Notes: a model not told the origin generated them from the letters alone. A stretch of DNA of 35,814 nt from SAR116 cluster bacterium AG-313-A07 (GCA_003284265.1 QBVV01000019.1:1-35814); one strand, 5' to 3'; positions 18,053-29,200 are shown, counted from the first letter of the stretch. A program made the numbers and translations.

Positions 18053-18748
18053 TCAGGTATATCGCTGATATTGGCGTCCTTTTCTATATCCGAAAAATGG
18101 ATACGTCGTCGGGATAGCAAAGTCAGTTTGTTCTCTTCGGATCATTTCTTCTAGCATAAACTCAGTAACGTCCACCATTGGCAAGCTTAATGCGTCCCGC
18201 AGACTGAGAAATGCTAGGTCTGATAATTCACCGCTCCCGCCTAACGTTCCGCTCATCTCGTGTACCCAAGTGTAAAAAAAACGGGCATTGAATCTTACGG
18301 CTTTCGACGCGGGCGTTATTGCGTGTCCAACATAGTGCATTTTTTCGAGGTTAGGGGCTAAATTCATAGAGCGAATTTCATTCCAACTCTCATTGCCAGT
18401 TTCGCCTAAATCCCCGGATGCCCCTAATAGAAAACCGGTTTCTTCATAGGCTTCACGTACAGCTGCCATAGCAAAGCTCTTAGCTTTTACAGCATCACTC
18501 GATATTCTCCTCGCTATATCTGGATTAAGCTCGCTAGCGGGTTTGGGAAGTGAGTCGTCAGGATCAACTTTTCCCCCTGCGAATACATAAGCATTGCTGA
18601 AAACTGCTTTTCGTCCTCTTTTTCCCATCAACACTTGCACCCCTAGTTCATCTTTTTTAAGTATTATAAGACTAGAAGAATCTTTTGGTTTTGCTGGGTA
18701 TGCAGCATTAGGATTTTTATTTGGTAAACTATCTGAATGTGCTGTCAC
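18053..18748 (-). CDS. Nudix hydrolase
   Basis: A 231-residue Nudix-family pyrophosphohydrolase. The Nudix box is split by an insertion: GGKVDPDD starts near 58 and the metal-binding REAYEETGFLL helix is at 98-108, with about 25 extra residues between the usual glycine and the helix. Such expanded boxes occur in NUDT7/NUDT19-like proteins that act on CoA or other nucleotide diphosphates, so a CoA-type substrate is possible but unproven. The N-terminal 20 residues are polar and unlike a signal peptide. The C-terminus IPTTYPFFGYRKG resembles alphaproteobacterial homologues. It lies 18 bp from the convergent MBL gene. Confidence 0.9.
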   Translation of the reverse strand: MTAHSDSLPNKNPNAAYPAKPKDSSSLIILKKDELGVQVLMGKRGRKAVFSNAYVFAGGKVDPDDSLPKPASELNPDIARRISSDAVKAKSFAMAAVREAYEETGFLLGASGDLGETGNESWNEIRSMNLAPNLEKMHYVGHAITPASKAVRFNARFFYTWVHEMSGTLGGSGELSDLAFLSLRDALSLPMVDVTEFMLEEMIRREQTDFAIPTTYPFFGYRKGRQYQRYT

Positions 18749-18841
18749 ATTATCTCCTTAAAAACTTGATTCACTAATCGCCAGCTTTATCAAAAACTGA
18801 GGCAAATTTGCGGAATATTTAAGTTATTATTGTTAATATTT

Positions 18842-19300
18842 TTATTTTTGGTCAGTAGCTTCTATCAATAATGTATAGATGTCATCCCGAGAATTTAACT
18901 TTCTTAATTTTCCGCACATTTGGCTATCACTCATCACTCGAGATATTTGAGAAAGTGCCTTTAGGTGATCTGCTCCTTCTATGTCAGGTGCCAATAGTAG
19001 AAAAATTAAGTCAACGGGCTGTTCATCAATCGAATCAAATTCTATTGCTTCGTCAGTTTTGCCAAACACACCGTATAACTTATTTAAATTAGCAACCTTG
19101 CCATGAGGAATAGCGACGCCAGCCCCTACGCCGGTTGAACCTAGTCGTTCTCTTTCCATGAGTACATCCATCACCAGGTGCTGTTCTAATCCGGCAATAT
19201 CAGCAGCCTTTCGGCCAAGTATTTGTAGAGCTTGCCGTTTATTAGACGCTTTGAAATCTGGAACCACAGCATCGGCCGATATAAAATCTATTATATTCAT
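18842..19300 (-). CDS. ptsN: PTS IIA-like nitrogen regulatory protein PtsN
   Basis: EIIA-Ntr is the terminal phosphoacceptor of the nitrogen-related phosphotransferase system and regulates potassium, nitrogen and envelope functions. The product has 152 residues when started at the ATG at 19300; a TTG four codons upstream is possible. The phosphorylated His is H66 in GVAIPHGKV, following the ERLGSTGVG segment typical of PtsN. The C-terminal half includes VDLIFLLLAPD and LKALSQISRVM. It is downstream of rpoN on the same strand, the common proteobacterial linkage. hpf, usually between the two, is missing. Confidence 0.95.
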   Translation of the reverse strand: MNIIDFISADAVVPDFKASNKRQALQILGRKAADIAGLEQHLVMDVLMERERLGSTGVGAGVAIPHGKVANLNKLYGVFGKTDEAIEFDSIDEQPVDLIFLLLAPDIEGADHLKALSQISRVMSDSQMCGKLRKLNSRDDIYTLLIEATDQK

Positions 19301-19454
19301 TACGGCATCCAAAAAGAAGCAACCAAAATCATTTTTTAAATTCGAAAACAGTCATCGGTATTTTTGTCGACGGGACATTATGTCTGGTTTTACTCCAAGT
19401 CAACCTTCCACAAGCACAAAACAACTAATTGTTGGTAATGCTAAGCAACGAAAA

Positions 19455-21029
19455 TCAAATTGATTTTTGCCGGCGGCGTTGTACAGAAGATGGAATTTTT
19501 AGAGCATCTCTATATTTAGCCACTGTGCGTCTCGCAATATCAATTCCATGACTTTTGAGTAATTCTACGATTCTATCATCAGATAAAATTTTTGACGCTG
19601 GTTCCTCGTTTATTAGTGATTTTATTTTAAATTTGACTGCTTCCGCAGAAAAAGCATCTCCTCCCCCTGCTGATGCAATTGAGGATGTAAAAAAGTATTT
19701 TAGTTCCAGCATTCCTCTAGGGGTCGCAATATACTTATTATTTGTTACACGACTAATAGTGCTTTCATGCATTCCTATAACCTCGGCAACATCTCTTAAG
19801 ACGAGGGGTTTCAAGTGTTGAACCCCAAATCGAAAAAAGGCATCCTGTTGAGAAACTATTTCGGAGGCTACCTTAATAATCGTTGTTGCGCGCTGATGCA
19901 AAGATTTAACAAGCCAGTTTGCTGATTGAACGCAGTCGTTAATAAATTCTTTATCGGATTTTTGCAGATGTTTTCTTGATACCTTGGCATGGTAACTGTT
20001 ATTTATTAGAACCTTGGGAAGGTTATCTGGATTTAACTCCACTATCCATGCTCCATCCGGCGTTTCTCTCATTAAAACATCTGGAGCTATATTTTCCTCA
20101 ATAGCTTGTTCATAAATTAAACCCGGTTTTGGGTTCAGAGCACGAATTTCCGCTATCATTTCAGTCATATCTTCATCATCAACATCGCAGATTTTTTTTA
20201 ACTCATTTATTTTATGTTGCGCTATTAACTCTAAATTATCCAATAATGTTGCCATGGCTGGATCTAGACGGTTTTTATCTCTCAATTGAAATGCCAGGCA
20301 CTCGGACAAGTTGCGGGCAAAAACCCCAGAAGGTTCAAAACACTGCAATCTTTCAAAAACATTATCGATTTCCGACTGCGAGCAACTAAGGGTCTGCATT
20401 AAGTCTGACGAGTCATTAAGAAAATAGCCAGTATCGTCAATCATCTCTATTAAATATGCGCCAATCATACGTTCTTTTGGGTCAGGAAAATCGATCCCTA
20501 GTTGTTCGTAAAGATGTTGCCGTAAAGTTTTGCTGTCACTTGCTGTTTCATCTATGTTGAATGAATGGGAGTCAAAGCTTGTATTTCCTCCACTACCGCT
20601 CATTGTCTGTTCGTTATTTATTTGACCAAAGTTATCGGCGTTTGCAATATTTTCAGAACTAGCGCTACCCCAATTATTTTCGTAATCGATGTCATTTGGG
20701 TCGTCATTTTGCTCTGGTAGTGTTTCAGCCGTAGTTCTAACCATTGTGTCTTCGGTTGGTTCCTCACTAAACTCATCAGTGCTAATTTGGGCACTCGCTT
20801 CATTAGCTTGTGCATCATCATAGGCCGTCATATTATCTGAATTCGCTTCTTGTAGAGTTGAGCCTTCACCCTCATCTCTTTCTAGCATGGGGTTTTTTTC
20901 AAGTTCATCTTCAACAAAATCGGAAAGCTCACGGTTAGATAATTGTAATAGTTTGATGGCTTGTTGTAGCTGTGGCGTCATCACAAGAGACTGTGACTGC
21001 CTGAGGTCTAACCGCTGTGAGAGGGCCAT
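19455..21029 (-). CDS. rpoN: RNA polymerase sigma-54 factor
   Basis: Sigma-54 directs RNA polymerase to -24/-12 promoters that need enhancer-binding ATPases, controlling nitrogen, flagellar and other genes. At 524 residues it is full length. Region I begins QRLDLRQSQSLVMTPQLQQA (5-24) and continues with the glutamine- and leucine-rich IKLLQLSN. An acidic, low-complexity region II follows (about 50-170). The core-binding domain follows, and a helix-turn-helix DNA-binding segment includes DVAEVIGMHESTISRVT. The RpoN box is ARRTVAKYRD near 499-508. The gene lies downstream of lptB with a 10-bp gap, in the usual alphaproteobacterial order. Confidence 0.97.
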   Translation of the reverse strand: MALSQRLDLRQSQSLVMTPQLQQAIKLLQLSNRELSDFVEDELEKNPMLERDEGEGSTLQEANSDNMTAYDDAQANEASAQISTDEFSEEPTEDTMVRTTAETLPEQNDDPNDIDYENNWGSASSENIANADNFGQINNEQTMSGSGGNTSFDSHSFNIDETASDSKTLRQHLYEQLGIDFPDPKERMIGAYLIEMIDDTGYFLNDSSDLMQTLSCSQSEIDNVFERLQCFEPSGVFARNLSECLAFQLRDKNRLDPAMATLLDNLELIAQHKINELKKICDVDDEDMTEMIAEIRALNPKPGLIYEQAIEENIAPDVLMRETPDGAWIVELNPDNLPKVLINNSYHAKVSRKHLQKSDKEFINDCVQSANWLVKSLHQRATTIIKVASEIVSQQDAFFRFGVQHLKPLVLRDVAEVIGMHESTISRVTNNKYIATPRGMLELKYFFTSSIASAGGGDAFSAEAVKFKIKSLINEEPASKILSDDRIVELLKSHGIDIARRTVAKYRDALKIPSSVQRRRQKSI

Positions 21030-21039
21030 TGTGCGCGCC

Positions 21040-21843
21040 CTATAGTTTAAACCGGTCGCCGAGATAAACTCGCCGTACGTCTTTATGAGCTACTATTTCA
21101 GAAGGAGGGCCCTCCATTAGAACGGCCCCGTCGTTTAATATATAAGCCCTATCGATAATGTCTAAAGTCTCCCGAACATTATGATCCGTTATCAAAACTC
21201 CAATCCCTCTGTCTTTTAAATGGGCTATGAGGTCCCTTATTTCATTTAGTGCAATTGGATCTATCCCTGCTAATGGTTCGTCAAGAAGTATGAAATGTGG
21301 TTGTGACGCTAACGATCTAGCAATTTCGACCCGTCGTCTTTCCCCTCCAGATAACGCCAAAGCGGGGGTTCGGCGCAGGTGAGTAATCGAGAATTCCGCT
21401 AAAAGATCTTCTAGTAATGCATCACACCGATCATGGTTTGATTCTGTAACTTCGAGGATTGAGCGAATATTTTGCTCGACAGAAAGACCTCGAAAAATAG
21501 AGGCTTCTTGAGGGAGATACCCAATGCCCAATCGTGCCCTTTTAAACATTGGTAATTGCGAAACATCCGTCCCATCTAGAAAGATAGATCCGTAATCAGG
21601 AGTTATAAGACCAGTTATTACATAAAAACATGTTGTTTTACCGGCACCATTTGGTCCTAATAGTCCTACTGCTTCACCTCGATTTAGATTTAGGCTGACG
21701 TCGCGTACTACAGGACGCATGTTGAACCTTTTCCCTATATTCTTTACAACTAAACCCTCATTTTGTCTCACCAATCTTGGTATTTTATCGGATTCTTGGT
21801 GTTGTTTATTTCGCGAGGGGATATCTATTTCTTTATTAACCAT
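21040..21843 (-). CDS. lptB: LPS export ABC transporter ATP-binding protein LptB
   Basis: LptB is the ATPase that drives LptFG to extract lipopolysaccharide from the inner membrane. The 267 residues include a 25-30 residue charged N-terminal extension relative to the E. coli protein. Walker A is GPNGAGKT (63-70), the Q-loop Gln is near 112 in YLPQEASIF, the ABC signature LSGGE is at 164-168, and Walker B with the catalytic Glu is FILLDEP (184-190). The H-loop His lies in [10 protein letters not shown]. It starts four bases after lptA ends. The extension is in frame, with a good ATG, so it is probably real. Confidence 0.97.
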   Translation of the reverse strand: MVNKEIDIPSRNKQHQESDKIPRLVRQNEGLVVKNIGKRFNMRPVVRDVSLNLNRGEAVGLLGPNGAGKTTCFYVITGLITPDYGSIFLDGTDVSQLPMFKRARLGIGYLPQEASIFRGLSVEQNIRSILEVTESNHDRCDALLEDLLAEFSITHLRRTPALALSGGERRRVEIARSLASQPHFILLDEPLAGIDPIALNEIRDLIAHLKDRGIGVLITDHNVRETLDIIDRAYILNDGAVLMEGPPSEIVAHKDVRRVYLGDRFKL

Positions 21844-21847
21844 TAAA

Positions 21848-22687
21848 TCACTTTTTTTCAGGTTGCTTCACATCACGAGTAAATAGTCCTCTTACTTTTT
21901 GATTGCCATCAAGCCCTGATTTAGATAGCAAACGGCTCCTACCAGTCTTTAAATTTACTTCGGCAATAGAACCATTTAATTGTGACTTTCCTCTAGTAAT
22001 TTTAACATGTCCCAATAGGGTAACAAGTTCTTTTTCTATATAATATACCGCCTCATCACCAACCGCCACTTCGTTTGGTGTAGAAATTTTTACGTTGCCA
22101 ACCGCCTCTATTCGATTTGCGGTGATGGACTCATCTTTAGTTTTTGAAAAGTATACTGTTAGTGTATCCGCCCTAACTTGTTTTTCCCCTCTTTGAGCGG
22201 TTGCATTCCCTTTTGCAATCGCTAACCTCTTTTTGTCCCAATATTCTAAACTTTTTCTGGCTCTTATAGTTTCTAAGGCAGTTTTTAATCTAAGGTTTTT
22301 TCCTGTTAATACTGTGACACTATTATCTAAATCGTAGACACCATAATCACCATAAGCTATTCGATTAGAGTTTAATACAACAACCTTGCGAATAGCCTCT
22401 AACCGATAAATTTCAGTATCGCCTGTCTGCTTTTCTCGATAGTGAGCTTTTATGACATCAGATTTTAATTGGAAGTTATTTTGTTTAGCAGTTGCCTCAC
22501 CGCGTGCAATATAAACTTTTTTGTCAGATAACCACTCTATACCTTCGTTTGCCTCGATGTGTATTGGGTCGAATTTTGTTTCAAAGTTTGACTGAGAAAA
22601 AGCAGTATTACTTTTGTCCTGAATTATTATAAGGCAGAGTGTTAATAAACATACGACTATCATACTTGACATTTTTAAATTTATCAC
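21848..22687 (-). CDS. lptA: LPS transport periplasmic protein LptA (OstA-like)
   Basis: LptA forms the periplasmic bridge carrying lipopolysaccharide to LptDE. The 279 residues are longer than the roughly 185 of E. coli LptA. An N-terminal hydrophobic segment (about 7-24) acts as a signal peptide, possibly cleaved near NTAFSQS. The OstA-like beta-jellyroll repeats run from about 40 to 260, with the recurring pattern [20 protein letters not shown], then [20 protein letters not shown], then [20 protein letters not shown]. The start is a GTG whose bases overlap the lptC TGA stop, with GGAG six bases upstream, indicating translational coupling. Confidence 0.93.
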   Translation of the reverse strand: MINLKMSSMIVVCLLTLCLIIIQDKSNTAFSQSNFETKFDPIHIEANEGIEWLSDKKVYIARGEATAKQNNFQLKSDVIKAHYREKQTGDTEIYRLEAIRKVVVLNSNRIAYGDYGVYDLDNSVTVLTGKNLRLKTALETIRARKSLEYWDKKRLAIAKGNATAQRGEKQVRADTLTVYFSKTKDESITANRIEAVGNVKISTPNEVAVGDEAVYYIEKELVTLLGHVKITRGKSQLNGSIAEVNLKTGRSRLLSKSGLDGNQKVRGLFTRDVKQPEKK

Positions 22688-23367
22688 GAATCACTCCCGC
22701 GCGAGCCTTTTAAAATGGCTTTAGTTTTGCCAGTAAAAAGAACCCTTGTTCCTTCTTGGTTAATCTCGAGGCCTTGTGATGATATTTCGCCGGCCAATCC
22801 GTGAACGTTAACGTGACTCGTGCTTGACCCTATCCCATTTAATAAATCTATTTTTAAAGAATTTGTTCGGAATTCATATCCTTTATCGTGAAAAACAGTG
22901 ACGTCACCTGACAGTTCCAGGACTTGGTTGCTTCGATAATAAACCCCTTGATCCGAGTTAATTGCTATCCAGCCGGACGTATTTAGAAAGATATCGGCTT
23001 TTGGGCCCTCAAGAAGAACTTGATCGTCAAACTTGTCTTTTTGTGCGGCGCTTATGGCTGAGATTTGATAAGGACGTTCGGAGTTATCCATTCCAACGTA
23101 TTTTGGTCGCTCGATTAAAAGCCCATCCACTCCTATTTCTTCTACGAAGTTTGCGGTTACCCCAAACTTTCTTTTATCGGGCATGATTTGAGGCCAAGCA
23201 AAAGTAAGACCCACTATGGCCAAAGCTATAGCTGGGAAGAAAAGCTTGATTAGGCTGCTAATTCTTCCTGAACCAGAATATATTTTTTTGGATTGACTTC
23301 GATGTGACAATCTTAGCCGTCGTTGAGGAGAAGCTTTTTCTGGGATAATATTCAAGTAAACATTCAA
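22684..23367 (-). CDS. lptC: LPS export protein LptC
   Basis: LptC is a bitopic inner-membrane protein passing lipopolysaccharide from LptBFG to LptA. The 227 residues have one membrane segment at about 40-60 (IKLFFPAIALAIVGLTFAW). A periplasmic beta-jellyroll follows, with YQISAISAAQKD (about 101-112) and LELSGDVTVFHDKGYEFRT typical of LptC. The reading starts at a TTG without a clear ribosome binding site. Other upstream-of-membrane starts are equally weak, so the first 20-30 residues are uncertain. Stop and start overlap with lptA. The family call is firm from the fold pattern and gene order. Confidence 0.92.
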   Translation of the reverse strand: MNVYLNIIPEKASPQRRLRLSHRSQSKKIYSGSGRISSLIKLFFPAIALAIVGLTFAWPQIMPDKRKFGVTANFVEEIGVDGLLIERPKYVGMDNSERPYQISAISAAQKDKFDDQVLLEGPKADIFLNTSGWIAINSDQGVYYRSNQVLELSGDVTVFHDKGYEFRTNSLKIDLLNGIGSSTSHVNVHGLAGEISSQGLEINQEGTRVLFTGKTKAILKGSRGSDS

Positions 23368-23420
23368 TCAAATAAATTTGAATTAAGTTATCAACTGATT
23401 ACATATACCAGGTTTGATGT

Positions 23421-24032
23421 TCAATGACTAAAAATATCCTCGTTCTCAAAACCTATCAGATCCAAGTTAGCTCTCGTTTGAAGAAATTCAAAGCAAAAAG
23501 CCGCTAATTCGTTTCGTTCTTCTCTAAGTAAACGTTGATCGAGGATGTCCTTAATTTTATGTAAATAAAGCACATCGGAAGCAGCGTATGTTTTTTGTTC
23601 TTCTGTGAGATTTTTAGCGCCCCAATCGGAAGATTGCTGTTGTTTAGATAAATCGACGTTGAGCAATTCTTTGCATAAGTCTTTGAGGCCATGTTTATCG
23701 GTATAGGTCCGAACGAGTTTAGAGGCGATTTTTGTGCAATAAATTGAGGTTGTTCGGACTTTTAGATACTTTTTTATAATAGCCACGTCAAAGCGTGCAT
23801 AATGAAATACCTTTGTTATATCGGGGTCTTCTAATAATTTAACTAAATTTGGAGCGGTATAGTTGCATCGTTCAAACTGAACCAGATGCGCATTCCCGTC
23901 TCCTGAGGATAGTTGTATCAAGCACAATCTATCTCTTTGGGGTTTTAATCCCATCGTTTCGCTGTCTATGGCGACAATTGGACCAAGGTTAAGGCCGGAA
24001 GGTAAATCTCCTCTGTATAAATTTATAGGCAT
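23421..24032 (-). CDS. Ribonuclease D-like 3'-5' exonuclease (short form)
   Basis: A DEDD-type 3'-5' exonuclease of 203 residues. The first catalytic motif is DSET (23-26), the second includes HYARFD (97-102), and the third is Y-AAS-D (169-173) in KTYAASDVLYLHK. These form the DEDDy set. It lacks the C-terminal HRDC domains of E. coli RNase D, so it is the short form common in alphaproteobacteria. Its role is probably tRNA 3' maturation or RNA turnover. It is encoded just upstream of lptC on the same strand, its usual neighbourhood in this class. Confidence 0.92.
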   Translation of the reverse strand: MPINLYRGDLPSGLNLGPIVAIDSETMGLKPQRDRLCLIQLSSGDGNAHLVQFERCNYTAPNLVKLLEDPDITKVFHYARFDVAIIKKYLKVRTTSIYCTKIASKLVRTYTDKHGLKDLCKELLNVDLSKQQQSSDWGAKNLTEEQKTYAASDVLYLHKIKDILDQRLLREERNELAAFCFEFLQTRANLDLIGFENEDIFSH

Positions 24033-24093
24033 ATACTTATTTTCATTTGATTATTACTCCGTATTATTTTCTGTTGAATCTACATGTGAGAAT

Positions 24094-25299
24094 TTATTGA
24101 CCTACATCTGAACAAACTATGATTTGGTCTTCGTAAAGTTGTGATATTTCTTCATCAGTATATCCAATCTCCTTTAGAATTTCTTCGTTATGTTCTCCCA
24201 GAAGGGGGGGTAGTCGATTAATAGCTGCAGGGGTTTCAGAAAAATTTACCGGTGGTGAAGTTAGCTTTATTTTTCCTTCTGATGGATGGTCTACTAGTCG
24301 AAAAAAATCTATATCAGCCAAATGAGGATCATTCTCTAAGTTATCCAATTCTGTCGCTTCACCGTGAGGGATATCTCCAATATTCAGAGCCTCTAAAAGA
24401 TCGCTGGTTGTCCAATCTTGTACTAATTCGGAGACTAGCTCATAAAGTTCAGCAATTTTTTCACTTCTTAGTTTAGCATTTACAACTCGGGGGTCGTTAA
24501 CCAAATCTTCTCTTTTCATTATAGAGAAGAAAGTTTGCCAATGTTTGGTCGTATATGGAAGTGCACAAACAAAACCATCCAATGTGGCATATGGTTTGCG
24601 GTGCTTTGCCATAGACCGTTCGTAACCTCTCGCTCCAATAGGAGGATCAAAGGTCATTCCTGACTGGTGTTCTACCAAATTAAACCCAACCATTGATTCA
24701 AACATTGGTACTTCGACTAATTGGCCAATACTATCATTCGTTCTACTGTAGAGTGCCGCTAGGGTGGCATGTGCAGCTATTTGAGAACATATTTTATCGC
24801 AAATCGATGCGTTCACAAAAGTAGGGTTTCCATTTCTACCGCCTTGCATAGAGGCCATTCCGGAAACGCCTTGAATAATATCGTCGTAGGCTGGTCTTTT
24901 CGCGTATGGACCCGATTGTCCAAATCCGACCAATGCAACGTATATCAGTTTTTTATTTACCTTATTACAATCCTCGAAGCCTAGGCCTAATCGATCCATA
25001 GCTGCGGGTCTTATAGATGTCATAACTACATCCGCACTTTTCACCAAACGGAAAAATACTTTTTTAGCTGCGGCCGTCTTAAGGTCCAGAACTAGACTCC
25101 GTTTATTTCTATTTGCATTAAGAAAAAAGTGACCCATTCCATTATTGCGAAATGGTCCTATCCCTCGGGTTATATCTCCATCAGGAGATTCAATTTTAAT
25201 TATCTCTGCACCATAATCACCCAAAATTTGACAAGCGTATGGACCAAAACCTACAGAAGTGAGATCCAGAACTTTTATACCTTTTAATGCACCCGCCAT
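24094..25299 (-). CDS. CaiB/BaiF-family (class III) CoA-transferase
   Basis: A class III CoA-transferase of 401 residues, moving CoA between carboxylic acids. The N-terminal LKGIKVLDLTSVGFGPYA (5-22) and the ESPDGDITRGIGP segment are family signatures. The catalytic aspartate that forms the acyl anhydride is D168 in NASICDKICSQ. YVALVGFGQSGPYAKRPAYD (120-139) is also typical. The substrates (carnitine, oxalate, succinate or others) cannot be decided from sequence. An ATG with GAGGTG upstream supports the start. It stands alone, with rnd 60 bp downstream and a 190-bp divergent intergenic region upstream. Confidence 0.94.
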   Translation of the reverse strand: MAGALKGIKVLDLTSVGFGPYACQILGDYGAEIIKIESPDGDITRGIGPFRNNGMGHFFLNANRNKRSLVLDLKTAAAKKVFFRLVKSADVVMTSIRPAAMDRLGLGFEDCNKVNKKLIYVALVGFGQSGPYAKRPAYDDIIQGVSGMASMQGGRNGNPTFVNASICDKICSQIAAHATLAALYSRTNDSIGQLVEVPMFESMVGFNLVEHQSGMTFDPPIGARGYERSMAKHRKPYATLDGFVCALPYTTKHWQTFFSIMKREDLVNDPRVVNAKLRSEKIAELYELVSELVQDWTTSDLLEALNIGDIPHGEATELDNLENDPHLADIDFFRLVDHPSEGKIKLTSPPVNFSETPAAINRLPPLLGEHNEEILKEIGYTDEEISQLYEDQIIVCSDVGQ

Positions 25300-25491
25300 T
25301 TTAATTCACCTCAAACAAAAAATTCGGACTAAACGTGGTAGAAGTATTAACTCTACAAGAATAATACTCAGTGTTTATAGTAACAATATTATTTTTATGG
25401 AAAGATTAAGTTGGAAAAACTACTAACTTCATTCGTTTATAAGCGCTAACTTATTGGGGAATATTAAATTAGAAAAAATATAGGATAATGA

Positions 25492-26172
25492 ATGGTTGAG
25501 TTGAGGATTAAACGAGTTGAAGGACTTGCGGACTGGTGGGTAAACCCTCGGGCAGCGTCCGATTATTTTCCTAACTGGATGAAGGAATTAAGGAAGGCGG
25601 CCCGAACCTCCAATACACTTAATATGTCAGACTGCTTGCCCGCGATTGAGTGCATGATTCAAGGTATAATTGTAGAATTCCCATGTGATATGACTTTCGA
25701 ATATGTTGGGATTGCGGGGAAATCTGGAAAAATGATAAAATGTGATCATATTGGATACCCAATTATTGGAGGTCATGAAGCAAAACAGTATAAAAATTCA
25801 GAATTCGAAAACTACCATGTTATTAAAATTGGACTTCCTTGGGTGTTTACTGTTCCAAAAGGATACTCCTGCCTATTCACTCAACCGTTTAATAGAAACG
25901 GGCATAGGAACGCATTTTGCCTTTCTGGAGCAGTCCGTTCTGACACCTATTACAATATGATAAATATACCATTAGCCATCTGCTTAGAGGATGAAGAGGA
26001 CTCGATCTCATTTAAAAAAGGTGATCCTTTAGTTCAGATTATCCCGTTTTTAAGAGAAACAAAACTGAGATTAAAATATGAAACAGCGGATAGAGACAGA
26101 TTAACTGAAGTTATTGAACAAATAAAAACGAATAGAAAATTCTATAAGGATCAAGTGAAGACGAATTCGTGA
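25492..26172 (+). CDS. DUF6065-like protein of unknown function
   Basis: A 226-residue soluble protein that resembles the DUF6065 family as I remember it. Shared features are an early CLPAIECMIQGIIVEFPCD stretch (48-66), an acceptor-like KIGLPWVFTVPKGYSCLFTQP segment in the middle, and FKKGDPLVQIIPFLR near 174-188. The last 35 residues are charged and helical. The function is unknown. I recall homologues in bacteria and in phage genomes, sometimes near oxygenases. The ATG has AGGA upstream. The neighbour is the large subtilase, 118 bp on, with no evident link. Family membership needs a profile search. Confidence 0.62.
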   Translation: MVELRIKRVEGLADWWVNPRAASDYFPNWMKELRKAARTSNTLNMSDCLPAIECMIQGIIVEFPCDMTFEYVGIAGKSGKMIKCDHIGYPIIGGHEAKQYKNSEFENYHVIKIGLPWVFTVPKGYSCLFTQPFNRNGHRNAFCLSGAVRSDTYYNMINIPLAICLEDEEDSISFKKGDPLVQIIPFLRETKLRLKYETADRDRLTEVIEQIKTNRKFYKDQVKTNS

Positions 26173-26290
26173 TTGATAAAAAATATTTGGATTGTGAGTT
26201 AAAACACAAGGTAGGGCTATATTTTTTTGATTGTTAGGATACACTTAGGAATAAGTAAGCTCCTGTATAAATCTAAAAGAATGGGAAAAG

Positions 26291-29200
26291 ATGGTATCCA
26301 AAGTTTATAATGAACTCATCGTTCAATATTCTGGTGATGACTTTTTGCACTATGCTGCTGCAGAGGAGGGGGAAACCCTGCAGGGTGGCTTGAATCAAAA
26401 AGTGGCTTTTGAAGGTTTTGAGAGTGGCGATCTCCAATTTACTCGTTTTTTAAATACCAGCACAAATGATCACGTTTTTACCGCAGACCCGCGTGAAATA
26501 GAGGTGTTGCGATCAAACGCTGACTTTTTGGAAGAGGGTAATGTCTTCAGACTTTTTCAAACCGAAGTGGATGGGACGCAGGCGGTTCACCGATTTTTTA
26601 ATACCGAAACGGGATTTCATCACTACTCCACAGACATCAATGAGATAGAGAACTTCGAAGCCTCCAGCTCGTATACTTCGGAAGGGATAGTAGGCTACGG
26701 TGGGGTGGTGGATACGCGTGAAGCTGAGCAAGTTGCTAGTCAGCAGTCGACGATAAATGTTTCTAATAGGTTTGATACCGTTGAGACGGAAATAAGTGGT
26801 TCATTTAATTTGCCAGTGAGTATCGTTATGGATTTGGGGGGGGCGAATGGATTTAATGGATCAGTTACAGCAATGTCCTCGACTGGCGAAGAACTGCCTG
26901 AGTATCTGAACTTTAACGAACGATCTGGCCAGATTTATGGGTATACACTCAAAGACGGTATAGGGGATAACAATATTTTAGTGCTTGCCGATGACGGTAT
27001 ATCCCAGACGTCGAGTAACTTTGTCCTATCCGCCAGCGATAGCAATATGAAGGCAGATGCTGACGCATATACAGAAAAGTCGCTTATTGCATCAATGTCG
27101 GTAAATAGTAGTTCTGTTGGCGGAAATTTTATTCCCACAATCACAACAAAGGCCAATTTAACATTTGGTGCGGCAGCGACCGCTTCGGCCGCGACAAACT
27201 TGGAGGCCTTTAAAACAGCGAATCCGACTATTGATGGCAGTGGAACGACTATAGCTGTGTTAGATACCGGAATTGATTTAGATCATCCATTTTTTGGAGC
27301 TGATACTAATGGTGATGGCGTTTCCGATAACATTGTGGCGTCTGCGGATTTTCACGGTGATGGTAATGGGGCACAAGACTCAGATACTCATGGAACACAT
27401 GTAGCTGGGATCGCTATGTCATCAGATGCAACGTTCCCTGGCACTGCCCCAGGGGCTAATGTGGCAGCAATTCAGGTTTTAGGAGCAAATGGTGGTTCTT
27501 TTTCTGGTATAGAGGCAGGATTACAATGGGTTTTAGATAATCGTGCGACCTATAACATCACTTCGGTTAATATGTCCCTCGGGGCTTCAGATAATTCGTC
27601 CTCGACCCAATTGTCATCGTTAAGTGATGAAATTGCTGCGTTGAAGTCACAAGGTGTTATAACTTTTGTAGCAGCTGGTAATAGTTTTGCATCATTCAAC
27701 GCTGAGGGAGTGGGGACACCAGCATCAGATCCCAACGCGTTAGCAATAAGTGCCTTAGATAGCGTAAATGAAGGTGCAGCAAGTTATTCTCAGCGAGATA
27801 CAACGATCACACAAGTATTCGCGCCAGGTACAGGAATAACCAATGCTACTCCTGGGGTTGGAGCAACAACGCAAACATTGAGTGGAACGAGCATGGCAAC
27901 TCCCTATGTCGCTGGTGTATCTTCATTAATAAGCCAACTCAATCCTAACTTATCAGTCGATGATTTTGAGACATTTCTCCAGCAATCGGCATCTACTTTC
28001 TCAGATCCAGCGACAGGCGGTAATTATAGAGTACTTGATGTTAATGCACTTGGGCTTTTGGCTGCCGGAGGAACACTTCCAGATGCGCCAACTTCGGAAC
28101 AGCCAAGCACAGATGATCATCCAGATTCAATAGGATCAAACACAGCAGTGGCTCCGGGAGTTTCCGTAATAGGAGACTTAGAAACAGGTGGAGATAAGGA
28201 TGTTTACAAAGTTTCAGGAACAGCAGGCTCAACTTACTTAATTGACCTTAGGGGGGCGCCTTCGGCACTTGGGACTTTGACAGATCCAATTGTTACGATT
28301 TTAGATTCTAATGGCTCTCAGATAGCTCAAAATGACGATGGAGGAACTGGATTTGAGTCTAGTTTAACTTTCGCTCCATCAACAGGTGGAGATTTTTTTA
28401 TAGAGGCGGGTGCTTTCAGTTCTGATTTGACCGGTACGTACCAATTAGACGTTACTGACGTCACTATCCAAGATGATCATTCTGGTAATATTGGTGGTAA
28501 TACGGCCTTGAGTGTTGGGACTAATCAATCTGGTAATCTAGAGATTGCAAGCGATACTGATATTTTCTCCTTAGACGTTCAAGCTGGTGTCACCTATACG
28601 ATAGATCAGAAAGGTTTTTGGTCTTCTGTTGGCAATTTGCGAGATCCATTATTGACATTAAAAGACTCGGCCGGAACCATTTTGGGTCAAAACGATGATG
28701 GTGGGTTTAGGTTAGAATCACAAATAATTTATACACCGACTACTACTGAAACATTGTACGTGGAAGCTGGTGCATTTGACACAGGTACAGGGACGTATGA
28801 GATTTCCGTCGGGGAATCGGGAGGCTCTGCTGACAATGATATAGCCAATGCGCCTTCACTTGGGTTAACTTCTTTAACTCCTGGCATCTCCCAAACGGGA
28901 AATATAGAAATTGGCGGCGATAAAGATGTTTTCTCTTTATCTGTGACATCTGGTGCAACATATCAAATCGATATGAAAGGCTCGACTTCGAATGTAGGCA
29001 CACTAACCGACCCACTGTTGCGTGTTTTAGATATTAACGGAGAAGTACTTGGTCAAAACGACGATGGAGGTCGGGGGTTTGAAAGTTTATTAAGTTATAC
29101 TGCTCCATCGACAGGTGAAATATATATAGAGGCCGGTGCATTTAGTTCAGTTTTGACTGGTTCGTATCAGCTAGATGTTTTACAGACATCTATTGCTACG

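Noticed and set aside
19158..19463. A 101-codon plus-strand frame covering the gap between ptsN and rpoN, considered as a displaced hpf
   Set aside because: Its product has no HPF-like pattern and most of it is antisense to ptsN.
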